Below, in pieces: positions 1 to 12,800 of a stretch of 64,000 nucleotides of DNA (within the stretch, counting starts at the first letter, position 1; every line of letters starts with the position of its first letter). The stretch is from Siphonodentalium dalli. Taxonomy: Eukaryota; Mollusca; Scaphopoda; Gadilida; Siphonodentaliidae. The notes below the pieces were generated by a model. That model ran no database searches, had not been told where the DNA came from, and saw only the letters and a program-made list of their open reading frames with translations. The position numbers were made by a program, and so were the translations under genes. Location of the stretch: the NCBI GenBank assembly GCA_032622095.1, contig CP136061.1:35281797-35345796 (forward strand), read 5' to 3'.

Positions 1-157
1 CCAGTTTAATTGTTATTGGGATATTCCTGTTTATATTTATTACACTGAAAAATGGCCATAACGTCAACAGCCCAGCACATGTACCTTTATCAGCCCAGCA
101 CATAACATCATTCACCAACGGAGATGTTGAAGTCCAGCACTTTTCAAGCCATGAATG

Positions 158-534
158 CAAGCCTGGATATAGTGTGTCTGTAATTTGCAGAATGAGGTCC
201 CCAGAGGGTGAATTTAGTGACACTCTCCTGCAGAGCAGACTAGCATCACCAACTTCACCCTCTGGCGACCTCATTCTGCTTAGGCCTCAAATGCTATAGG
301 AGACCTGGGCTCAGATTGAAGTTCCCCAGTTGAAGTTGGTGATGTCCACTCATTAGTCACCTCGATTATGCATTTTATCTTCTGCAAATTAGGGCATATA
401 GAAACTGAACAGAAGTGAAAGAGGTCCCAAGAGGGTGAGTTTAGTGATGCTAGCCCGCTGTTCGGGGTAGCGTCACTAAATTAACCCTCTAGGGACCTCA
501 TTCTGCAATGACAGACACACTATTTAAAGACTTT
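158..534. mobile_element. hAT-like MITE, degenerate copy
   Basis: Inverted-repeat element of the CAAGCCT...AGGCTTG family, with inner arms AGAATGAGGTCCCCAGAGG and their complement. It is the long form, with a middle segment carrying CATCACCAACTTC and TTGAAGTTGGTGATG. The flanking 8-mers catgaatg and tatgaatt match at 6 of 8. The 3' boundary is worn. Confidence 0.65.
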
Positions 535-645
535 TATGAATTGACATTTGTCCAATTCAAGAGTATTCCAGGCTTTCGATGCCCCTATTGGCCATATTCT
601 TATTTAGCTCAGTTTAGGTCTGCATTAATCCCAGATTACACCTAC

Positions 646-803
646 CTGCTTCTAAGTGTTTCGCTATACTTCTATTAAGCTCTGCCTTCAGCCGAATGCT
701 CAGAGCATCATCTAGATTGTTAATACTGACGTCGTTTATTGCGTTACTCATGGAGTAATTACCCAGACTGCTCTGCAGCTTACTCCGGTCTCTCTTCTCC
801 GAC
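646..803 (-). CDS. ANKRD26-like exon 26 (last in window)
   Basis: 158 nt, phase 1 out. Acceptor TCATCAACAG, donor GTAGGT. The peptide includes SEKRDRSKLQSSLGNYSMSN and DALSIRLKAELNRSIAKHLE. The end corresponds to human ENYLSKMQQELEKNITRELKEAA, close to the C-terminus, so only one or two more exons should follow, before position 1. No stop codon exon was found in 1-645. Confidence 0.88.
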
Positions 804-3800
804 CTGTTGATGATAAATATCCAAACGATGATTCAAACGCAAACATGAATTTAGAAAAATATCCAAATGATGATTTATATGCAAAACATGAAATGAGAAA
901 AATATCCAAACGATGATTCAAACGCGAAACATGAAATGAGAAAAATATCCAAATGATGATTTAAAATAAATGCGAAACATGAAATGAGAAAAGTGTCCAA
1001 ATGATGATTCAAACGCAAAACATGAAATGAGAAAAGTGTCCAAATGATGATTCAAACGCAAAACATGAAATGAGAAAAATATCCAAATGATGATTTAAAC
1101 ACAAAACGTGAAATGAGAAAAGTGTCCAGTGAGAAACACCCCAATTTATTTTATTTATTTATGAGTTAGTGATTAACCCTTTCTATACTAAATGGATTCT
1201 CCCATCATTGATAAAAGTATATATTGGAATCGTCTATTATTAATTTTGAGGGGTGTTCAGGATACATAAGCAGACAATAGACATAAAAAACAGATAATAC
1301 AATAGCAGACGGGTTTATTTTTTTAACTAATTATTAGAAATTGGAAAAAACTGCAGTCGTTTTTTTAACTAATTATCTGAATATTTTCTAAGGCCCTTCC
1401 ACACGCCGTTTGCCATGTGTATCGGCTGCGCAAAAACTGTCTTTGGAATTTTCTGCGGCGATGACAGTTATGTTTCTGTTGAACTCAGGGTTTTTTGTTA
1501 TTCGCGTATTTTTGTTTAAAATGACTGCATGGTGAAGCTATGCACAATCACAGTCCAAAACTGATATAGACCAAAAACTGCTGTGCTTCCAGTGTCTTCA
1601 TTCTATACAATCATTGTAAAAGTCTGAATTAGCCGACCAAATGTAGCCGAATCGCGCGGTACATGTGTAGTATATGAGTAGTATATGAGTAGATCTATCT
1701 AGTTGTATATATATTCACAGTAGCTTAGCTTTATATGTGAGTTGTTTGTCTGTCGATCTATCTCATGTTATATCTGATATACTCACAGAAGCTTAGCTTT
1801 ATATGTGAGTTGTTTGTCTGTCGATCTATCTCATGTTATATCTGATATACTCACAGAAGCTTAGCTTTATATGTGAGTTGTTTGTCTGTCGATCTATCTC
1901 ATGTTATTTCTGATATACTCACAGCAGCTTAGCTTTATATGTGAGTTGTTTGTCTGTCGATCTATCTCATGTTATATCTGATATACTCACAGAAGCTTAG
2001 CTTTATATGTGAGTTGTTTGTCCGTCGATCTATCAAGCTGGTCATTAAGCTTGAGTCTCCATTTCATTTCAGTCTCGTACAAATCCTTGAACCGTTTACT
2101 TTCGTAGTCTTTCGTTTCTTTTTCTGTCCGAGATTTTTCGTACTCCATCTTAACATGGTTCATCTCATCCTGAAGGAACCAATGTCAGAGTTATTACAGG
2201 TAAATGTTATGCACTGTCACAATTAATACAGCTCATAATACAATTACAGCCTAAGACCATATTCAATCTTGACATACGTCTTCTCCAAGTTCAACCACAA
2301 ACACACCAAATATTATGGAATACTGTTGAATATTGCTTAATTTTTCTTAATTCTAAGCCACAAAAAGCAGCATAACTCCATAACCAGCAAATGTATTCAT
2401 GCCAATAAATATGGAAATATTAATAAAAACAATTAACAAAAAGAAATGTCTTCAGCAAATTAAATATATAAAGAAACACAATGGAGACCTTACCTAAATC
2501 TAGCCATTTCAGAAAATCTGTTACTACATTAGACAGAACATATACAAGAAATGGTATCATTTGATCTAAAGGTGAAAGCTGCTGAACTTATTATCAAAAC
2601 ATTTCCTGAGGGAACTACTTCAATGCAGGGACCAGCCGAGAGGGCGACGTGGACGACTTCTTCGCCCTAGCGCCGTCCGCTTCGCCTTATTTTTGCAGTC
2701 GGGCGAAGTTCAAGTCGCCCTGAAAATTCCAAAGTTGACTGACGAAAATCGGCAAAATTCCCCAAATAATTTATGATAATTTACAACTGTCAACAGTGAT
2801 TGCACACAATACTCAACTATCAAGGTGTTGTAAAACAATTAACACCTGTATTGCTCCAATCTGGAAGCATGTTGACAACGGAGTCTGATTACTGGCAGCT
2901 GTGAAAACATCGTCGGGCCTCAAGTGTTAATCTGGTTGTTGTGATTTTTAGATTACCGTGATTACCACACCTTACAATGAAGATTACAACTCACAGCTCT
3001 CACAATGTGTCAGTTCATCACTCCCTCTATGGAGTTTGGTTAAAGAAATTTAAAAACAAATTCATTTGTGAAGCATATTAAATTTTCAAACGGGATTACT
3101 AATAGAGCGCAGTGAAAGTGTTCATGATTTCGTTTCGTTTCGGTTTGATAAATATTGTTGGCATTTTTAAAAACCCGAAAAATATGAAATAAAATCTTGT
3201 CATTCTCCCACAATTACGATATAAAATGCTGCTATCCTCTCACAATTATGTTTGGGTATTATTAATAGTTATTAGGGTCATGAAGTGAACATAAAGACTC
3301 CATATTTCAACCATTGTTTCATAAGTTTAATTGACATATTACATCTCTCCTATTTTCGTTCTATAGCGACTCCTGTCGTAGTACTGTTCAATTTAAGTTT
3401 TGTAGACTCACTTCGCCCTATAGAACGGCCACTTCGCCTTATTTTGATAGTAGGGCGAAGTCATTTCGCCCTGAAAATATGGTCTAGGCTGGTCCCTGCT
3501 TCAATGGTCAATTTTATGCTACTTGTGAATATGCCTTTTAGTTAATGATACTTCAGAGTATATGCATCTAATCATGTACATATACAGGATATTTAGGGCT
3601 TTGGTCATTTGTTCTTCTCTTACCCTTCGCACTATAACATGTACAATCCTGTACAATCAAGCAATACATAAAACATTCACAACATGTCTACAAATTTGAA
3701 TAGAATTTTCCTGAATATCTTCCGTAATTCTGTCAGTAATAGTAATTAGATGTGAGAATAATAGAGAATAAACCATTCTACTGATCCCACTAATGGTGAT

Positions 3801-6800
3801 ACCACATCCAAGAGTGAAGAGATGAGAATTCTAAAACAGTTCAGTCTATCTAGTACATGTGTTAAATGTGAATATAATATGCAAGTTAATTGTGAGTCTA
3901 CTGTGATTTAGTACATGCAAACCTTGAAATAGGGTGTCTGTCATTTGCAGAATGAGGTCCCCAGAGGGTGAATTTAGTGATGCTACCCCGCATAGCGGGC
4001 TAGCATCACCAAATTCACCCTCTGGGGACCTCATTCTACTTACACCTCAGCAGAATGAGGTTCCCAGAGGGTGAATTTGGTGATGCTAGCCCGCTATGCG
4101 GGGTAGCATAACTAAATTCACCCTCTGGGGACCTCATTCTGCAAATGACAGACACCCTATTTCAAGGCTTGAGTACATGATTCTGCTCCAGAAGAAGGAT
4201 GCTCAACCATGGAGCATACAACATTCTGAGCTGAAATGTATGTTATTTTCAATGAATATGAGATAATTCTTGCAAATAAATGTTTGATTTTATAATAAAC
4301 AGAACCGCGTGAGCATATGAATGTGGTGGGATGTTATCACATGAGTTTGTTGTGGTGCAATGTTACAACGGGAGCTGTCAGACTCAAGTTTTAACTTGTG
4401 GCATAACAAACGAGTAAGATAAAGTTTACCTCCTTCATACGTCTGTGTGGTTCTGTATTTATTACCCACCAGCAGCCAATATTATTTAGTATCAAACAAT
4501 TGTTTTTGTTTGGTTTCCATATTAGTTAGTCATCTACTAAACACAATATGAGGTTGAATCAATATTGTAGTACCAGTTGGGTTTTCATGCATGACGTTAT
4601 TTATGTCAAGCAAGCTATCTGGATCACTCTAGATCGTGCATTTGGGTGAATTTATAACATAGGCTGAAGTTATGTAATCAACTGAAAGATAGCAATAGGT
4701 GTGTAATAAATGTCTTGATATGTATGCTATTCATATGTTGGCCAGATTGAATCTGAGACTAAAGTTCTCTTCATTTCTTTAGGAACAAGGGCACTGCCCA
4801 GAGTATCCCCCGCTGAAATGGCTTTCCACTGAGGTTTATTATACATTTTCACACTAAGTCCCATTACACAATAAGGGACGTAATTCTGGTAAAAATAAAT
4901 GGATGAAACCCGCTGTTTTCAATATTGGTTCATCAACATACTGAAGATCATTAAATACCGACTGACGATGACCAATATATAGAGCTTCAAGGCTGTGCAG
5001 AAGGATTTAGTCATGCAAAGAGTAAAATCAATTTTCACATTAAGTCCCATTGCACAATAAGGCCATAACTCTGGAAAAAATCAATAGATGAAACCCGCTG
5101 TTTGTAAATACTCTTTCATCAACATACTGAAGATCATTAAAATTTGACTAACCATAACAATATATAGATCTCCAAAGTTGTTATGGATGGAATGACACAT
5201 GGACGGATGGACTGACAGAGCCCATTTCTATATCCCCTGCCAAACTTTGTTAGCGGGGATAATAATACACAAAGATATGCAGATATGTTGTCATTAAGAA
5301 GCCGCACAAAATAAATCACTTCAAGCCAAGAAATAACGCCTCACAATACCTCAAGCCGTTTCTTCTCGAACTTTAACCTGCTCTCCGAATCAATCCTAGA
5401 CTGTTCCAGGTCGTCACGGATACGAGCTTGGTCAGCCAAGTAACGGTTGACATCATCTAACTTTCTGTTTAGTTCCAGTCGATAATGGGCCTCGACTTCT
5501 CTGCGGATCTGATCTATGTCGGCTTTATCGACGTATCCGTTTTCAACTTGAGACTAGAGAAGCGATAGTAAGGTTAAAGCAATGAGTGCATTAGTCTAAA
5601 GCTAAAAATGTGTGAGAGAAAACAAAATGACCAGACTCAGATTATATCATTCCAGCAGTGTTACCGACCGACTCAGATTATATAATTCCAGCAGTACTCG
5701 GTAATATAGTTTAGTGTTACCGACCGACTCAGATTATATAATTCCAGCAGTACTCGGTAATATAGTTTAGTGTTACCGACCGACTCAGATTATATCATTC
5801 CAGCAGTACTCGGTAATATAGTTTAGTGTTACCGACCGACTCAGATTATATAATTCCAGCAGTACTCGGTAATATAGTTTAGTGTTACCGACCGACTCAG
5901 ATTATATCATTCCAGCAGTGTTACCGACCGACTCAGATTATATAATTCCAGCAGTACTCGGTAATATAGTTTAGTGTTACCGACCGACTCAGATTATATC
6001 ATTCCAGCAGTACTCGGTAATATAGTTTAGTGTTACCGACCGACTCAGATTATATAATTCCAGCAGTACTCGGTAATATAGTTTAGTGTTACCGACCGAC
6101 TCAGATTATATCATTCCAGCAGTACTCGGTAATATAGTTTAGTGTTGCTGAGAGGATTCTATGTAATTATGAAATTATGATAACAAGTTCTTTTTTATAC
6201 CTGGAACAGAAATTTTATTTTCGGGACTTAATTAGCTATGTTCTCGTGCAATTGTATTTGATATTTGATGTGGGAAGGAGGCAATTTGATATTTGATGTG
6301 GGAAGGAGGCAATTTCTTTATTTTTAGGCATTAATTCAAATACAAATATTTTATGATTACTCCTTAAGTAATGAGGGAGCAAGGTTCCTGATATTTTTTA
6401 TTTATTTGAACAAGTACCAACGAGTTTATTCAAGCCAGGAGACTAAAAATAAGGTCGGAGGGGGTGTAAATAAAATAAAATTTATATTGGCCTTATTGAG
6501 AAAAAAGATGAAAAAATCTTCCTCATAACTACTAATGTTCACACGCTCTCTGAATGAATCTAATTTTGTCTGTGTTTACAAAATCAAAGTTTTGAGATTA
6601 GACACATTGATATAATCTGAGTCTATATTAATAAATCAATGAAACCAAAACTTTTGACAGAAAGATCTTAGATATCTTAAAAATATAGATAAATAATATA
6701 AAACCCAAAAAGTCTAGTCAGTAATTGTGAGATTAGAGCCAAGCCTGAGTTTAGTGTGCCTGTCATTAGCAGAATGAGGACCACAGAGGTCTAGCATCAC

Positions 6801-9800
6801 ATTGCATAATCGAGGTTCCCAATGGGTGTACATCACAATATTCACCATTTGGGAAATTCAATCTGAGTCTATGTCTCCCATAGCAGATGAGGCCGTGCAG
6901 AATGAGGTCCCCAGAGGGTAAATTTGATGATGCTAGCCCGCTATGCAGGATGCGTCACTAAATTCATCCGCTGGGGACCTCATTCTGCAAATGACAGGCA
7001 TACTAAACTCAGGCTTGATAAGAGCATGTGCCATCATATATTATTGAGGTTTAGATTGAAAAACTTCTAACTTCGCTGTTGGGCATTAAAGACTCAAATT
7101 CTCTGTCGCCGAGACAGGAAATTATTATCCAGTAATCTGACAGCTATGTTCTATTTCCAAACGAAGTCCATGCAACATAAATCATTGATTTAATTAGTTG
7201 TGAGTGAGACACTTAACGTGCCATACTAAAGTCAGCATTAAATAAGGCTGCTACACGTACAGATCAATTCACGATCGGTGTTATGAGGAGGTTATCGATA
7301 GTCTATACTAGTAGTTGTTTTACCATTGGCCACGATCTCCCGCAACACGAGGAATTAATTTATATAGTCTCATAGTGCTTGATGGACGAAAGTAAAAGTT
7401 TTAAATCTAAACCTATTATTAAGTGATCTACAGTGCTAACACAGCTTAACTCCAAAGTTAAGTAGGTAGGCCTGGTTTGTATATATGTCTACGATTTACC
7501 AAACCACGTCGATGGAACATTCATCAGAATAGATGCCAATACACAACGTCTCTATGTCAGTGGGCTATTGTTAGTGTGACAAAATGACAATTGTCTTTGT
7601 CTTTTTTTTTTCTAACCAGGTTCTGGCCATATATGGGGCAATGATTAATTTACGATCAAGCCTTGAAATAGTGTGCCTGTCATTTGCAGAATGAGGTCCC
7701 CAGAGGGTGAATTTTAGTGATGCTAACCTGCATAATGGGCTAGCATCACCAAATTCACCCTCTGGGGACCTCATTCTGCTTACACCTCAGCAGAATGAGG
7801 TTCCCAGAGGGTGAATTTGGTATGCTAGCCCGCTATGCAGGGTAGCATCACTAAATTCACCCTCTGGGAACCTCATTCTGCAAATGACAGACACACTATT
7901 TCAAGGCTTGTTTACGATACATCTGTATCGCGATTGTTTATGAAGAATTGTATCATGATACAACTTAGCAGATGTATTACAAGGCGCCTATTCCCATATT
8001 GTGATATATTTTGTCAACAACATATACAGTTCTTTAGCAAGCCTGCAAATAGCGTGTCTGTCATTTGTAGAATGAGGTTCCCAGAGGGTGAATTTAGTGA
8101 TGCTATCCCGCACAGCGGGCTAGCATCACCAAACTCGCCCTCTGGGAACCTCATTCTGCTTAGGCATCATCATCTGGGAAGTATCTATAGTATCAAATTA
8201 ACATTGTTTTTAATTACGTTTTCCCTTCGGGGAAGTTTCTATAGCCCCTAATTTGCAGAAGATAAAATCCATAATCGAGGCGCCCAATGGGTGAACATCA
8301 CCAACTTCAACTTGGAAACTTCTATCTGATCCTAGGTCTACCATAGCAGTTGAGGGCCTAAGCAGAAAAAGGTCCCCAGAGGGTGTATTTACTGATGCTA
8401 GCCCGCTATGCAGGGTAGAATCACTAAATTCACCCTCTGTGGACCTCATTCTGCAAATGACAGACACGCTATTGGCAGGCTTGTTCATTTAGTGGTTGTT
8501 AGTGGTAAATCTAGCATTCACCAACAGAAAATAGTGTCCAACTAAAAGATAGATTCAATTGTTTAGTATATAAGCTCAGGTATGTAATGATATGCTATTA
8601 GAAATGAGAAATGGAGTTATCAATCATTATACCAGGCTTCATCACTACGTGTTAAAATTTCAATAATAATGTAAGGCTAAAGTGAATCGCAATACACATA
8701 TATGCAATATATATTTTATCATAGCAGGGATGTATCATTGCAAGCCTAGTACTGGTTAAACGAAATCACACTTTGAGTAAAATTTTCTGTAAAAATATGA
8801 TTGACCTTGATAGAGGTAATGGTAAATTGATGGGATATCTCTCACGTAATATAAATGGTAGAAGTGATTTTGAATGTTTCTAATTAAACTATATTCCTTT
8901 AAAAACTATAAACTAACACATTTAATAATTCCAATACATGTAGAAATATATGCAGAACCTTAAATTAAAATGAATTAATTAAAGATCAGATGACACATAT
9001 TATCATTGCCTTCTGACAAATAGGTAACGTAACAAAAGGAGTATGCACTAAATCTAGCCATTTCATAGGCAATCCCTTACTGCAGCCAACAAGAAAGAGT
9101 TACGTAAGAAATTAATTAATTTGAGGGCAGGATGAGGGCTAATAGAATCTCCAACTTTTGAATATTTGCTGTTGGTGTCGGTAGGAGTTGCCCCTTTGGT
9201 TAGGCTTTATTTTCATTAACCCTTCACCCAACAAAACGGTCAAAAACGCCCAAATAAAGCTTCAACGGCCTAAAATATCTTCGGTCTGTCTCAATAACAC
9301 CATACGAATATGGATATCATTGGAACCGGTTCATTGACCACATTGTGATGGTTACAGTTATGCCCTGTGCCAATGCATTCTCTTATATATGCGAGTCGAC
9401 CATAGGTCGCCTCGCATATATAAGAGAATGCATTGGCCTAAAAAAATTCTTTAACACTTTTTACCATTTTTTCTTACATTCTTTAACAATATATTTTTAA
9501 AAAATTCTTACATTTTTTTACATTTTTTATAACATTTTTCTACATTCTTTGACAATTTAATCATTTTCAATATGTGTTAAGCCAATGCATTCTCTTATAT
9601 ATGCGAGGCGACCTATGGTCGACTCGCATATATAAGAGAATGCATTGGCACAGGGCCGTTCTGTTGGGTAAAGGGTTAAAGCTGCTAGGCTATAACGTGG
9701 AGGAAATCCCATACAGATAAGAGAGTTACTAAACAAACTACTATACTGCACGTAGAAACCACTAGTAACAACACAGAATTGAGAAGATACACTTATGAGG

Positions 9801-12800
9801 TTACCCTTCAGTGCATGGAATACCAATCTGTGTTTATTTGGAAATGAATCAGGTTCGCTGTCATTGCGGGACTATCGCAGCCTGACGGGCTATGACCAAT
9901 TAAGCCACCAGGGTATGTGGGGTTTGGTTCCATAAAATGGTAGGATTTAACTACAGCCTCCGTTTAACATGGAATCAATTCTGAAGTACCTTACTCGTAT
10001 ATAAATTCTCGCAGTACTATTTTTCGCGAACCCATCGTTGTGCGAATTTAAAGCTGAGCGAAAAATAGTCTGATTCCTCAGTTTATACCATACCACAGGT
10101 AAACGAAGAAGGCAATAAATCATGGTAATATCTTCAATGTTGCAATACTTGTGAGAAATATACTTCAACTTTTTTCAAGTCCATTTCAATGATGTCCATA
10201 TTTATATATCAGATTGATTATTTGGAGCATATAAGGCCAAAAAAAAAAAGGGTTTTGGTTCTCGGGCAATTTTTTTTTCAAATCAATGAGGGAGGGTTTT
10301 ATTTTTATTTTTTCTGCGCATAGTAAGCATGGACAAAGATACCTTACTCTGTCTAGTAATAACCAGAAAGGTAGAGGGAACTGTTATGCATATAAACTCA
10401 TTTAGTCTTATATAAAAATGACATTGTACTACCAGTGTATGACTGGGATTACCTAACAATATATAATGCCCCTGACATTAACTACTGTTATTGTTGTCTA
10501 AAAACTGATACCTCCCCATTCTAATGTGTGATCCTGAATTTAGTCCTGTGCCTTTCAATTGTATAAAGTTACAATTAGTGTAAGTTGTTCACAATGACTA
10601 ATTGTAAGAAGAGCATGAGGATCAGCTAATCATTTTCTTAATTGTAGTCATCTACTTCATGTTGTAAGCCCGCAAGTCACTTTTTAACATATTACATGTT
10701 AGAGCTCAATGCACACTAATATTCAACACATATCTGCTATGGACATGTTGATAAAATAAAAAAATAAAAAATAATAAAAAATTCAAATTAATTTTTTCGT
10801 AAGTTTTTTTGTCATAACATTAGGCATTGCAATAAAAAGGCCTAATGCGGCCCTTTTTATTCAATGCGGCGGGGCCTGAGAACCAAAACCTTTTTTGTTT
10901 TGCCTAATACCCATCTTCACAACAAAATGATGATGTAATTAGGTTATAATTTATGTATATGTTCATCGTTATGGTCTTTTAATATTGACATTCAAGAATT
11001 ATTAAGAACTGGAACAGTCATCAGATTCAAAACTTTTACAAAAAAATAAATGTCATTTTTGAATTTGTGGAGCATATTCCGCGAATTCAAAGTGTGCAAA
11101 TTCAAAACTGAGTGAAAAATAGCACTGCGAATTTAATATGAGTAAGGTATTCAAGGTCTGAGAGAATAGAACCCTGATTTATACCTTAAATTCTTTATAA
11201 TCATCTTCAAGTCTCTGTTTGTTTTTCTCAAGCCGAACAACAGATTTTTCGAGATTTCTCAGAGAATTTAATTCAGACACGAGGGATATGTTTTTTGCAT
11301 AGAGAGTTTCTTTTTGCTCTTCTGTACTTCTAAGCTGATTTTTTGATTCTCCAAGCTAAGTACATACGAAAACAACAAGTTAGAAAAACAACATCAATCT
11401 ATGATTTAAGCTACAATAGTTACTAATCAGATATAGGTAATGAAGCATGACTGTAATAAACAATGTTAACAGGTAAAAGACTGTGGTGACAGTTCAAATG
11501 AAACACCTTGTTAAATATTTTTGTTAATTTGTGGCTTAGGGCAACAGTATTTTAATAGCTTGGTTATGAACCATCCTACAACTTTGTTTTCTAAATTTTC
11601 CTCTCATCTCTTAAAACTTTAGCAATATCACGGACATTCAAATTATATAATTGAATCTAGCTGAAAGTAGTCATTGTGTACTTTGTGCAATATGATGCAA
11701 ATATTAAAATTGAGTAAGAATCTCGCAGCAGTTTCACTTGATAAATTAGCTTTTGTTAGCTGTATCTGGTGTCTATATCCTCAAAAATGTTATCATTTGT
11801 GATGTCCCAACTGTGATTTGTAAAATATGTGCCACTCAAAAAAATTATACTGGACAGATCTGTGGAAAAAATTCTATGATGGTGAATTTCTATAAATAAC
11901 TACATATACTAGTATAGTGCAATGTATATAGAAATAATTTAAAAATAAACATGGACAAACATTTAATATATGCAATATCCATTACTTAAAAGAGAGATAC
12001 CACTTCATGCACTAATACATTTCTCAGAGACTAGTTGGGGAGAGTTAAAAATAATGGGTTAGTTTAAAAAAGCTTTCTGCAATCGCACGTCATTAGACGA
12101 GGCATTAAGACATATAACTCAACATGTGGGTTAGATCTAGGTGAGGGTACCTGTCGTTTGACATTGTTAAGCTCATCATCGAGTTGCATCCTGTCTATAT
12201 CGAATATATTTGGGAACGTGTTAATTGTGTCATGCTGTCCGGAGTCCTGTTAGAACGGGAAAGACATTGTGTTAGCAGCAAGCATATATACTGGTATAGA
12301 TATGGCATGCAATCAGGTGAATAATATGTTAAAATAAGATAGCATTCCAAATTAATACACTTTTGAACTTTAGACATTGAAGCGACCATGCTTCTGGGCA
12401 TGGAGATAAGGCCATCAAAAGTATGTGTTCTGAGGCACAATCTGCATCTTAACCTTTTCATGATGGGAGCCGTGCTGGTGCAGCATTAAATATCCTGTCC
12501 CAGTGAATTCTTATGTATGCGAGTCTCCCATAGGGAGCCTTAAATATATAAGAGAATGTACTGGCTTACAATGACAAGGTAAATATTGTTAGGCCAATGC
12601 ATTCTCTTATATATGTGACGCTCCCTATGAGAGACTCTAATATAAGAGAATGCAATGGCACAGGATTTTCGCAAAATTTCAGGAAGCTCCAGTCATGAAA
12701 GGTTAAATTGAGATAGCATTCTAATATTAACCCTTCCATGACTGGAGCTTCCTGAAATTTTGCGAAAACCCTGTGCCATTGCATTCTCTTTTCTGCGAGT

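Noticed and set aside
8210-8488. ORFs containing RMRSPEGEFSDA-type peptides here and at eight or more other sites
   Set aside because: They are translations of the palindromic hAT-like MITE arms (AGAATGAGGTCCCCAGAGGG), seen in both orientations.
9557-9826. ORFs with CILLYMRGDLWSTRIYKRMHW-like peptides at several sites
   Set aside because: They are translations of the hairpin core of the TTAA MITEs; the inverted arms are open in both directions.
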